A stretch of 64,000 nucleotides of DNA from HT1-32 sp040219025 (GTDB taxonomy: Bacteria > Pseudomonadota > Alphaproteobacteria > Rhodospirillales > HT1-32), in NCBI GenBank assembly GCA_040219025.1, contig JAVJTE010000019.1, positions 95,787 to 159,786 of the forward strand. Direction: 5' to 3'. The first letter of the stretch is position 1. Each line of letters begins with the position of its first letter. Under the pieces are notes generated by a model. The model did not search any database. It was given only the letters and a program-made list of their open reading frames with translations, and had not been told where the DNA came from. The position numbers and the translations under genes were made by a program. Shown one piece after another: positions 7,537 through 15,258 of this stretch.

Positions 7537-9226
7537 CCCTGATCAGGTTCGCTGAGGCTGTTGGAAAGAGCCGCAATAGTTCGGCGGCCTTATTCGCTAA
7601 CATCGGGGCGGCATAGGACGTGCCAGTCCCGCTGGTCAAAAGTTGCCTGATAAACTCATGGTTCAGCGTGATGACGCCAGCTTCCGGAATGTGTGGGGCG
7701 CACTGTAGTCTTGCTGACGGTGCGTCGAAGACCATTGTTCCTCCGATGTCCGCGAAATCAGGTTTCTGGACGCCGCCGGCACCAGGGCCTGACCGAGAGA
7801 AGGGAGACGGTTCCAGATTCCGAGTGATAGGTTGAATATGAGCATCATGATCGTGTCTCGCTCCGAGCCCTGTTCCATTGGCGAGCGCGCCGACAGTAAT
7901 CACGTTGCTAGCACCGGCCGGTTCGCAAAGCCTATTCGCAGATTCCAGCAAATACCCCGGATATTCCGTTACGGCACGCTCAACATGGGATCCGAAACGC
8001 GGAGCCCGATTACCAGCTGAGACAATGATTAGCACGTCCAGTTCACGCGCGAGCTCATCCAGCGTTGTAGCCCAAGGCCCTACCCGCCCGGGCTCATTGC
8101 GCGCGCGCGCATCTCCAAGCGAGATAACGAAGAGTCGGCAATTATGTGTCGCGTGCAAGTGTTCAATCGCTTCACGCATTTGCCGCGGGAGTGTCCGACG
8201 CTCATAGAAGTGACCGTTATCCTGCAATACTTTCGCGGATACCAGCCACCCAGCCGGCTGAAGCCTTCCGGACTGTATCTGGTCTCGCAGGTCGCCAAAC
8301 AAGGCAACGCCCCCGACCCGTGTGCCGTGCCCAAAAACATCAGCTGTCCCGAGTTCTGCTGGAAATGCTAACCGTTCGGCGACAATACCGTTGAGAATCG
8401 GATGCTCATTAAGCCCGCTATCCAACACACCGATAATCGGCGCTCCGGCCTTCGGCAACAGGACGTCCGGAGCTTCCTCAAGTGTCATCTCTACGAAATC
8501 AATTGTATTGAGGTCCGGTTCCGGCGGAAGATCAATGAATGCGACCTCCGCAACAGCCAGTAACGGCCGCAACACCCGGCCGGCAGCACGCGCCCGTATC
8601 AATGTGATCGAGGGACCAATATAGACATCGAAGACCTCCGAATCACTACTAGTTATGAAGTTTTCAATTTCCCGTACCTTGCGTTCCCGCGCGGGGCGCG
8701 AGCCAAAGTCCCAGAGTTCAATATCGACCGTATAAGTTTCATCCCTCACTAATTCGTCTGCTTCGGTAAAACCGGCTTCTCTCAGCCGGATGCCAAGCCG
8801 GTCGTTGGGTGTCAGTGTGCCTACATCTTCAATCCGCGTTACGAAGCCCTCATAGCGTCGCCCCTTCTGGCCATTCGGAACAGGACCATCATAATCTTCA
8901 AGGCGCTGTAACAAAGCTGAGAGGTCTCCTGCAGATGAGAACAGGACAATGTTGCGATCTTCATCACTGGATAGCAGCGTCAGACCGAGTTCTTCCCAGT
9001 CAGATTCAAGTAACATTCCATGCATCTGCACCCGCAGAATTAGCGACGGATCAACAAACTGAGGCGGCCGGTTCTCACGCTGCGTCCGGACAGCCAGTTC
9101 GACTTGGCCCCGCACGCGACCTCCGTACCCGTCGCTGCGTGACGGCTTCGGACCAGGGAAACCGGTTTTCCGTCGTTGCAAAATTTCAGGCAGCCGTAAG
9201 AGCGGTAGATGCTGGTGCTGCGACAC
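7505..9226 (-). CDS. ietS: IetS-like S8 subtilisin-type serine protease, catalytic part (gene frameshifted)
   Basis: The 573-residue product has an N-terminal ~250-residue accessory region and an S8 peptidase domain with the full triad: Asp269 (GVLDSG), His300 (FGHGTRVGG) and Ser537 (GTGTSYAAP), plus the oxyanion Asn406 (VSAGN). There is no signal peptide, so it acts in the cytoplasm. The last 10 residues (GTSCRRVKCP) are out of frame; the true C-terminal domain is in the +1 frame, at 6895-7536. It starts 2 nt after the AAA-ATPase stop. The pair matches the IetAS module, described on Agrobacterium Ti plasmids as a protease/ATPase stability (toxin-antitoxin) system and later counted among anti-phage systems. 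The frameshift leaves the triad intact but removes ~200 residues. Confidence 0.85.
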   Translation of the reverse strand: MSQHQHLPLLRLPEILQRRKTGFPGPKPSRSDGYGGRVRGQVELAVRTQRENRPPQFVDPSLILRVQMHGMLLESDWEELGLTLLSSDEDRNIVLFSSAGDLSALLQRLEDYDGPVPNGQKGRRYEGFVTRIEDVGTLTPNDRLGIRLREAGFTEADELVRDETYTVDIELWDFGSRPARERKVREIENFITSSDSEVFDVYIGPSITLIRARAAGRVLRPLLAVAEVAFIDLPPEPDLNTIDFVEMTLEEAPDVLLPKAGAPIIGVLDSGLNEHPILNGIVAERLAFPAELGTADVFGHGTRVGGVALFGDLRDQIQSGRLQPAGWLVSAKVLQDNGHFYERRTLPRQMREAIEHLHATHNCRLFVISLGDARARNEPGRVGPWATTLDELARELDVLIIVSAGNRAPRFGSHVERAVTEYPGYLLESANRLCEPAGASNVITVGALANGTGLGARHDHDAHIQPITRNLEPSPFSRSGPGAGGVQKPDFADIGGTMVFDAPSARLQCAPHIPEAGVITLNHEFIRQLLTSGTGTSYAAPMLANKAAELLRLFPTASANLIRGTSCRRVKCP

Positions 9227-9228
9227 GC

Positions 9229-10230
9229 TTAATCCTCAACCTGTGCTTCTAACTTTTGTTTGCGTGTCAGCCGACGTCTTGCATCTCGCATCGCATCGCG
9301 GAAATTACTATCCGAGACAGCCTTGTTACCACCGAGGATCGAAAGCTTTATTGCTTGAATGCAGACTCGCTCAAGGTCTGCGTATGAGTATCCCTGAAGC
9401 TGAACCGCATAGTCGGCCGGATCAAAGGTAATCTGGACATTTCGAAAAGCATGATCGAGATACTTTTGAAGCATCGGTGGGTCTGGCGCATCAAACCAGA
9501 CGATCTCATCGAAGCGGCGCCAGATAGCCGGATCTAGATGTCCGTCTAGATTCGTTGCCGCGACCAGAAAGCCGCCCGGCTGAATCTGTTCAATGAAGAT
9601 CAGTAGGCTGTTGACTACACGTCGAATCTCACTGTGTTCGCCAGCCCGTTCGCGAGTGCCAGCAATCGCATCGAACTCATCGAAGAACAGCACACACGGT
9701 TGTCGGCGGGCAAATTCAAACGTCTTGCGAATATTTGTTGCCGTTTCGCCAAGGTACGACGAAATCAGGCGATCAAGTCGAACATGAAAGAAGGGAAGCC
9801 CAAGCTCATTAGCAAAAACCTCAGCGCACAGTGTCTTGCCGGTGCCCGGTGGACCGCACAACAATAGCTTAGATCGCACCGGAAGCCCATGGCGCCGTAT
9901 GCGGTCTGACTGCCGAAATTCCCTTATCAGCCCCAGGAACAACTCGGTGTTCTCCGGAGAAAGAAGGATATCTTGCGCACCGTGTGTCGGCTTTACACTC
10001 TGGATGAAGTCATTTGCCTCGTCCGGGAAAGGAATCAAAGGCGAGAGCCCGCCAACCGGCCGCGCGGTCGTGACAATATTTTCCAGCGTCTTGCGCAGGC
10101 TCCGCGCTAGAACGCGGTTATTTTTCTTCTCCTCTTCGGAGATGATCTGCTCAACAACCGCGCGGAACTCCGCCTCGTGGCCGTAGCTTGCCAGCAATCG
10201 TTTGACTAATTCACCGCGCGCTATGATCAT
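9229..10230 (-). CDS. ietA: IetA-like AAA ATPase, partner of the subtilase
   Basis: The 333-residue protein has a helical N-terminus (residues 1-60) and a single AAA+ module: Walker A GPPGTGKT at 126-133, Walker B VLFFDE at 180-185, sensor Asn227 in AATN, and arginine-finger-like WRRFDE at 237-241. It resembles the FtsH/spastin-type AAA clade. In IetAS modules the ATPase is the partner that controls the protease. Order ATPase then protease with a 2-nt gap is the conserved operon arrangement. It is transcribed toward the island centre, opposite to the primase operon, from the AT-rich interval 10231-10651. Confidence 0.88.
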   Translation of the reverse strand: MIIARGELVKRLLASYGHEAEFRAVVEQIISEEEKKNNRVLARSLRKTLENIVTTARPVGGLSPLIPFPDEANDFIQSVKPTHGAQDILLSPENTELFLGLIREFRQSDRIRRHGLPVRSKLLLCGPPGTGKTLCAEVFANELGLPFFHVRLDRLISSYLGETATNIRKTFEFARRQPCVLFFDEFDAIAGTRERAGEHSEIRRVVNSLLIFIEQIQPGGFLVAATNLDGHLDPAIWRRFDEIVWFDAPDPPMLQKYLDHAFRNVQITFDPADYAVQLQGYSYADLERVCIQAIKLSILGGNKAVSDSNFRDAMRDARRRLTRKQKLEAQVED

Positions 10231-10651
10231 CCCTTTTCATAGAGAATAGCTATTCTGCACACTAATCACCAGTACGGATTCAGTTGCCCTCGGACCCATG
10301 ATACGATGCCAACGCTTGGACAACCCTTTTTGGTCAATCGTAGAAAATTTCAAACTTAAAGGGCCTCTTGGCATCAAAAGTTGTTGAGGCACCACTTAAA
10401 TTGATGCCCCTTGATGATCTTCGATGACCATCTCTATGCCCTTGATTCTCCAACCTTAATTTGTTGGATTAAAATATTAGCGTACGAAATTTTAGGAATA
10501 CATGGACTAGGTGCCGAGTTTCGTGACCCTTCGCATCCAATATACTTCCAAACGTAATAATGGCCCTAGCATATCATGCACTAAGGCCTTGGAGATTTAG
10601 ATTCCAAGGATAGGATTTGAACCTACGACCTTCAGGTTATGAAACTGATAC
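10231..10651. other. 421-bp gene-free interval between ATPase and integrase genes
   Basis: AT-rich, no supported reading frame. It should hold the promoter of the ATPase-protease operon at its left side; no clear -35/-10 pair can be chosen. At the right side it holds a tRNA-initiator-like fragment (10609-10642) next to the integrase stop. Confidence 0.5.
10609..10642 (-). other. tRNA-fMet-like 3' fragment (anticodon loop to T-arm)
   Basis: On the minus strand it reads TCATAACCTGAAGGTCGTAG then GTTCAAATCCTAT: the initiator-tRNA anticodon loop (CAT), the CCTG stem strand, the variable region AAGGTC and a T-arm that folds (TAGG / CCTA). The acceptor and D-arm are missing, so it is not a gene. 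Fragments of this half are typical of attachment sites of tRNA-targeting integrases. Confidence 0.6.
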
Positions 10652-11794
10652 TCACCGGTGATTCAATTTCTTCCCAAACATCCCCGTAGCCTCCCGCAAC
10701 GGGTCATCAGCGAAATGTGCATATCGTTGCGTCGTCTGTGGCTGAGTATGCCCCAACAACCGCCCAACAATTGCCAGGCTAACTCCACCTGACACCAAAT
10801 GAGACGCATAAGTATGCCGGAGATCGTGAATGCGTGTCGGGCCGAGATCAGCTTTGGTGCGGATATCATCCCAGAACCTCTTGATGCATTTTATCGACTT
10901 GCCAGGAGCATCTCCGGGGGAAACGTGGATTGCATCGCACCAGGGCTCTGACCTTACCTCATCCAAAACCGTCAGAGCTTCGGCAGACAACGGAATATGT
11001 TCAATCCGCTTCTGTTTTGTCGTATGAGCCGGTTTCGTCCAAACGCCACGCCTAGAATCTATCTGATCCCAGGTGAGGTTCATCACTTCGCTTTTCCGCG
11101 CACCGGTCAGCAGCAATAATCGGATGATACTCGCGCATTTCTGATTCCAGTGCATGTCGAGAGCGACAGACAAACGTTTGAGTTCGTCTTCCTGCAACCA
11201 GCGTTCCCGCTTTTCTTCCTGAAACTTCTCGATGCCAAGTACCGGGTTATCAGCACGCCAGTTCCAGGCAACGGCCAATGAGAACATTTTCGACAACAAT
11301 GCGCCGACGCGGTTTGCCTTGTAGGGCGTTTGTTTCATGCCATGAAGGAGCGTTTCAATATCCCGCCGGGTAATACTCGCCACCTTCTTAGCGCCAAGTA
11401 TCGGCAGGATGACGCCATCAAGCATCAGGACATCATCATGGACAGATTTAGGCCGCTTGTTCGGCCGCGCATGACGTTCGAGATAATCATCACAGAGCAT
11501 GCGCATGGTCGGTGCCTGGCGTCGGGATTTACGTTCCTCCGCCGGATTCTTACCCTGAGAGACAGAACCAAGATTTTGCCGGGCAAGTTTCCGTGCCTCC
11601 TCTGCAGTCAGCACCCCGTGACGACCGATGGTTATGCGGTGGGATCGTCCATCCTGCCGATACTGCACGAGATAACTTTTCACACCTGACGGCTTCACCC
11701 GTAACCCGAAGCCGGATATGTCGTCATCCCAATGAAATTCATCTTTAGCCTTCGGCGCAGCAAGATCGACATATCGCTTTGTAAGCTTTGGCAT
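10652..11794 (-). CDS. Tyrosine recombinase / integrase (P4-type, DUF4102 arm domain)
   Basis: The 380-residue integrase begins with the DUF4102 arm-binding domain (KLTKRYVDLAAP, FGLRVKPSG, TIGRHG). A core-binding domain follows, then the catalytic domain with Arg in LTGARKSEV, the box HDLRHTYAS (His-x-x-Arg), GHTQPQTTQRYAH (His and the Tyr nucleophile). ATG 11794 is preferred over ATG 11827 because GGAAGG lies 8 nt upstream of it. It should excise and insert the element at tRNA-Lys; arm-like repeats stand ~100 nt upstream (11891-11910) and at the other inner end. It is transcribed into the element. A fragment of initiator tRNA adjoins its stop. Confidence 0.95.
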   Translation of the reverse strand: MPKLTKRYVDLAAPKAKDEFHWDDDISGFGLRVKPSGVKSYLVQYRQDGRSHRITIGRHGVLTAEEARKLARQNLGSVSQGKNPAEERKSRRQAPTMRMLCDDYLERHARPNKRPKSVHDDVLMLDGVILPILGAKKVASITRRDIETLLHGMKQTPYKANRVGALLSKMFSLAVAWNWRADNPVLGIEKFQEEKRERWLQEDELKRLSVALDMHWNQKCASIIRLLLLTGARKSEVMNLTWDQIDSRRGVWTKPAHTTKQKRIEHIPLSAEALTVLDEVRSEPWCDAIHVSPGDAPGKSIKCIKRFWDDIRTKADLGPTRIHDLRHTYASHLVSGGVSLAIVGRLLGHTQPQTTQRYAHFADDPLREATGMFGKKLNHR

Positions 11795-11890
11795 AATCGC
11801 ACCTTCCGGATAAAGCAGCTTCGGCATGCCTTAAAATGCATACCGCTCGGGAGCATGAACCGCTGACTTTAACCGTCACATATCCATTCG

Positions 11891-11910
11891 GGGTAAGCAA
11901 TAGGTAAGCA
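11891..11910. repeat. Putative integrase arm-type site, right inner end
   Basis: Identical over 20 nt and in the same orientation as 2142-2161. It lies 97 nt upstream of the integrase start, so binding of the integrase here could also control its own expression. Confidence 0.55.
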
Positions 11911-12035
11911 GTGTAGAGAGAAACACCGCGTAGATGAGCGACACAATTTCGCCAAAATATCTAATATTTATACAATTATATCAGTAGCTTATAGTGATAT
12001 AGCGCAATCAGCAGTAAGTGATGATAAGGATATTA

Positions 12036-12089
12036 AACTGACTTTTAATCAGTTGGCAACAGGTTCGAATCCTGTCGGGCTCACCAATA
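12036..12089. repeat. Right attachment repeat (attR)
   Basis: Second copy of the 3' part of tRNA-Lys (one mismatch to 2034-2087, at 12058). It lacks the acceptor 5' strand and D-arm, so it is not a tRNA gene. Confidence 0.92.
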
Positions 12090-12163
12090 TTTCCAAAGGC
12101 TTAGGACGATTTCCCAGAAATCTCCTAAGCCTTTCGATTTTTGGGCAAGCAACAGGTAAGCAA
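12090..12163. repeat. Diverged copy of the hairpin and arm site outside the right repeat
   Basis: The hairpin arms AAAGGCTTAGGA (12095-12106) and TCCTAAGCCTTT (12123-12134) equal those after tRNA-Lys, with a changed loop. A two-mismatch version of the arm-like repeat follows at 12143-12162. The copy lies outside the element as bounded by the 54-bp repeats. Confidence 0.7.
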
Positions 12164-12361
12164 CCTGTCGCGGGGAACAATCCAGTCGGGCTGGCAGGCA
12201 AAATTCTCAGAGCTTTCCGCCTCCGAACCTGATGCCCGAAATGCCACAAAAGATGAACGCCCTGCGCGAACAATGTTGGTACCAGGTTCAATCTTGACTC
12301 TTCCAGTTATATCTATAATTCATGATATATTGATAATATTGCCTGTACCTGTTGAGGGAAA

Positions 12362-13420
12362 ATGATGACGGACAAGACAACGGATGCCCCGGCTATCGGT
12401 CTTTTTGAACGATGGCTTTCCGTCTGGGTCGCCCTGTCGATCCTGCTCGGCATCATTCTGGGCCAGATGTTTCCGGGGCTTTTCGAGATGCTGGCCGGGT
12501 TTGAATTTGCCCATGTCAATCTGGTGGTCGCCGTCCTTATCTGGGCCATGGTCTACCCGATGATGATCTCGGTTGACCTCGGCAGCCTCGTTCATGTTGC
12601 CGATCAGCCGAAGGGGCTGGTGATCACGCTGGTGGTCAACTGGCTGATCAAGCCTTTCACCATGGCGGCGCTGGGTGTGCTGTTCTTCAAGTATCTGTTT
12701 GCCGGATACATGACCCCGGGCGATGCGGATTCCTACATTGCCGGGCTGATTCTGCTGGGGGCCGCGCCCTGTACCGCCATGGTTTTCGTCTGGTCACAGC
12801 TCACCCGGGGCGATGCGAACTACACCCTCGTACAGGTCAGCGTGAATGACCTGATCATGATCTTTGCCTACGCCCCGATTGTCGCCCTGCTGCTCGGCGT
12901 GACCGATATTCCGGTGCCGTGGGACACGCTGGTGCTGTCCGTCGCGCTCTATGTTGTCGTGCCGCTGATTGCCGGCCTGGTGACCCGCAGGATACTGCTG
13001 GGCCGCCGCAACGATGTCGCGGCGATCCCGGGCTTTACCGCCAGGCTGAAACCGTTCTCGATTCTTGGCCTGCTGACCACGGTTGTGTTGCTGTTCGGCT
13101 TTCAGGGCGGCGTGATCCTGTCGCAGCCGGTTCTGATTGTCCTGATCGCACTTCCGCTGCTGCTGCAATCCTACGGCATCTTTGCGGTTGCCTATGTCGC
13201 GGCATGGATCATGCGCGTTCCGTTCAGGATTGCCGCACCCTGCGCGATGATCGGGACATCCAATTTCTTCGAGCTCGCCGTCGCCGTCGCGATCAGCCTG
13301 TTCGGGCTGAACTCCGGCGCCGCCCTGGCAACCGTTGTCGGCGTGCTGGTCGAGGTGCCGGTGATGCTGTCACTGGTCGCCTTCGCCAACAGAACCCGGA
13401 ACCACTTCCCGCAGAACTGA
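12362..13420 (+). CDS. acr3: Arsenite efflux transporter of the ACR3 (BASS/BART) family
   Basis: The 352-residue protein has about ten hydrophobic segments and the Acr3 signatures: the TM4 motif GAAPCTAMVFVWS with its essential Cys, the VNDLIMIFAYAP segment, and GTSNFFELAVAVAI in the late helices. It exports As(OH)3/arsenite (and perhaps antimonite) using the proton gradient, in the inner membrane. ATG 12362 follows TTGAGGGA; a second ATG is 3 nt on. Unusually, no arsR, arsC or arsH gene lies beside it. A TA-rich leader with a TCATGA centre (about 12325) could bind a regulator, but no clear ArsR site is visible. It lies just outside the right end of the island. Confidence 0.9.
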   Translation: MMTDKTTDAPAIGLFERWLSVWVALSILLGIILGQMFPGLFEMLAGFEFAHVNLVVAVLIWAMVYPMMISVDLGSLVHVADQPKGLVITLVVNWLIKPFTMAALGVLFFKYLFAGYMTPGDADSYIAGLILLGAAPCTAMVFVWSQLTRGDANYTLVQVSVNDLIMIFAYAPIVALLLGVTDIPVPWDTLVLSVALYVVVPLIAGLVTRRILLGRRNDVAAIPGFTARLKPFSILGLLTTVVLLFGFQGGVILSQPVLIVLIALPLLLQSYGIFAVAYVAAWIMRVPFRIAAPCAMIGTSNFFELAVAVAISLFGLNSGAALATVVGVLVEVPVMLSLVAFANRTRNHFPQN

Positions 13421-13458
13421 ACCGGGATTTGCTGGTTGCGGTCCCCGGCCTCAACATC

Positions 13459-14289
13459 TCAAACCCGGTCGAGCAGCGCCGTCAGGTGGGCCGCGATGAC
13501 CGCCGGTACTTCCAGCGGGGTGAAGTGGCGGACGTTGGGCATCACATGCAGGGTTGACCCGGCAATGCCCTTGTAGAGTTCCTCTGCCATGACGACGGGG
13601 GTGGCGTAGTCTTCCTCGCCGACCAGAATGGTGGCTGGCATCTGAAGGGTTGCCATCGTCGCCTTCTGGTCACAGCGGCCCAGCATACGGCAGGATTCGG
13701 CATAGGCGGCGGGGTCATTGGCGACGAAGACCTCAATCGCTGCGGCCACCTTGTCCGGGTTGCTCTCAATGAACTTATCACTGAACCATCGGGATTTCTG
13801 GAAACCGGTCATGCTGGCCATACCTTCGGTCAGGCCCTTGGTTGCGCGGCCTTCCCAGGCGTCGACCGCTTCCGGGCCATAGCCCGCGGTGGTGTCGATC
13901 ATGCCGAGCGCGCGGGTACGGTCCGGATACCGTCCGGCGAAGGTGAGACTGATGCAGCCGCCCATCGAGGCCCCGGCAATGGCTGTTGAATCCCAGCCCA
14001 GATGGTCCAGCAGTTCCGCCAGATCATCGGCCATCTGCTCGACACTATAGGGGCCGGCAGGCTTTGACGAGCGGCCATGACCGCGGCAGTCGACGGCCAG
14101 AACTTCGGCAGAACCAGCAAGCCCGGCAGCAACGGTTTCAGCCCATAGATCGGCGTTCATGGCCAGTGCATGGACCAGCAGAATGCGCCGGGACGGATTG
14201 GGATTGCCCCAGATTTTATAGAATATCTCGGCACCGTCATAGAGGGTGACGCGGCCTTGACGAGCGACCGGGGCGGCATTGTCAGTCAT
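13459..14289 (-). CDS. Alpha/beta hydrolase (3-oxoadipate enol-lactonase-like)
   Basis: The 276-residue protein has the alpha/beta-hydrolase fold with the nucleophile Ser108 in GASMGG, the acid Asp227 in VGEEDYATP and His255 in VRHFTPLE; the oxyanion strand is LLVHALAMN. It resembles PcaD-type lactonases and C-C hydrolases. It is the last gene of a minus-strand operon with the binding protein, the molybdoenzyme and the TPP enzyme, and starts 18 nt after the binding-protein stop with a GGAGGAG site. In that setting it probably hydrolyses an ester, lactone or ring-cleavage product. The substrate is unknown. Confidence 0.85.
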   Translation of the reverse strand: MTDNAAPVARQGRVTLYDGAEIFYKIWGNPNPSRRILLVHALAMNADLWAETVAAGLAGSAEVLAVDCRGHGRSSKPAGPYSVEQMADDLAELLDHLGWDSTAIAGASMGGCISLTFAGRYPDRTRALGMIDTTAGYGPEAVDAWEGRATKGLTEGMASMTGFQKSRWFSDKFIESNPDKVAAAIEVFVANDPAAYAESCRMLGRCDQKATMATLQMPATILVGEEDYATPVVMAEELYKGIAGSTLHVMPNVRHFTPLEVPAVIAAHLTALLDRV

Positions 14290-14307
14290 CGGAATTCTCC
14301 TCCGGAA

Positions 14308-15258
14308 TCAGGCTGTCGCAATGCCTGCGCGAGCGCGTTCATAAAACGACAGGTCGAGATATTTATCGATATCGGTCAGGGTCGCACCGCCGCCATAGCG
14401 CGAGCGGAGGTCCAGCACGGTGCTGATACCATCACGCAGAATGGCTCCGTGCGGGGTCAGGCCGGATGCCGGTGACAGCAGGCTTTTCATCACGGCGGGC
14501 AGCGCCTGCGGCCTGATCGCCGGCATCTTCGCTGACAGCAGGCTTGCTGCCGCGTCATGGTTCGCCGGGTCCAGCACCCATGCAAGTCCCCGGAGATAGC
14601 CCCGGAGATAAGCCTCGACAGTCGTCGCGTTGGCCTGGGCCCAGGACTGCTTCGCCGCAACAATGCCGCCCTGATAGCTGGCGGTCACATCGGCGCTGCT
14701 GGCGATGATCGGGAACCCGGCATTGCGGGCGATGCTGGTGAACGGCTCGATCCCCAGTGTCGCCGCATGGACGCCGTCGCGCACCGATTCCCAGCGGGTC
14801 GGTGTCGCCCCGACCGGCACCATCGGACAATCCTCGATTTTCAGTCCAGCTTTCGCCAGCATTTCGTACAGGATGAAGGCAAAGCCGGTCGCCAGCGCAT
14901 CCAGCGCCAGACTGCGGCCCTTCAGGTCGGCGACGGTTTTGATATCCTTTGCTGCGATCAGGCCAAGCTCGATCTGGGTCGCGCCCATCAGGGCCACGAA
15001 ATCAACCTTGCCGTCGATGGTGAAGGCACCCTGCCCTTCGCGGTAGGCAACGACATTGTCAAAGGCCGTCATGGCGATATCGAATTCACCCGCATTCAGC
15101 TTCTCGAACTGAAAGACGGAACTGGGGGTTGTCGTCAGGTCGACCGCGATCCCTTCTTCCGCAAAATAGCCCTGCTCGATAGCGGCAAAGACCGGCAGGT
15201 TCGGTGCGCCCGGAAAGGCAATGATACGCAAGGGCGTCAGCCCGGCTGTTGAGGTCAC
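14308..15258 (-). CDS. NMT1/SsuA-like periplasmic-binding fold protein without signal peptide
   Basis: GTG 15258 follows AAGGAG and overlaps the stop of the molybdoenzyme gene (GTGA), giving 316 residues. The fold is that of NitT/TauT-type binding proteins (LRIIAFPGAPNLPVFAAIE split as LRIIAFPGAPN and VFAAIEQGYF, EEGIAVDL, FEKLNAGEFDIAMTAFDN). The N-terminus (MTSTAGLTPLR) has no signal peptide or lipobox, and no ABC permease or ATPase gene is near. It may be a cytoplasmic ligand-binding or enzyme-like relative (as in THI5-type proteins) or an export-defective binding protein. Its tight coupling to the molybdoenzyme and hydrolase points to the same substrate. Confidence 0.8.
   Translation of the reverse strand: MTSTAGLTPLRIIAFPGAPNLPVFAAIEQGYFAEEGIAVDLTTTPSSVFQFEKLNAGEFDIAMTAFDNVVAYREGQGAFTIDGKVDFVALMGATQIELGLIAAKDIKTVADLKGRSLALDALATGFAFILYEMLAKAGLKIEDCPMVPVGATPTRWESVRDGVHAATLGIEPFTSIARNAGFPIIASSADVTASYQGGIVAAKQSWAQANATTVEAYLRGYLRGLAWVLDPANHDAAASLLSAKMPAIRPQALPAVMKSLLSPASGLTPHGAILRDGISTVLDLRSRYGGGATLTDIDKYLDLSFYERARAGIATA

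Larger units (their letters stand above)
2034..12089. mobile_element. ~10 kb integrative element in tRNA-Lys
   Basis: Direct repeats of 54 bp with one mismatch (2034-2087 and 12036-12089) bound a block holding a tyrosine-integrase gene beside the right end, an AlpA-like regulator and a primase-helicase module next to the left end, and an IetAS-like cargo pair. The interior is visibly richer in A/T than the flanking GC-rich DNA. The layout (tRNA, regulator, replication module, cargo, integrase) matches P4-like satellites and small integrative islands. There are no capsid, terminase, conjugation or transposase genes, so it is a non-autonomous island or a satellite needing a helper. The distance between repeat starts is 10,002 bp. 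Confidence 0.9.
11828..12361. other. 534-bp gene-free right end of the island and leader of the exporter gene
   Basis: Contains, in order: the leader of the integrase gene, an arm-type repeat (11891-11910), a very A/T-rich stretch (about 11940-12035), the right attachment repeat (12036-12089), a decayed hairpin and arm-like copy (12090-12163), and the leader of the arsenite exporter with a TA-rich tract (12301-12345). No gene is supported. Confidence 0.6.

Noticed and set aside
12036..12089. Second tRNA-Lys gene
   Set aside because: It has no acceptor 5' strand or D-arm; it is the attachment repeat.
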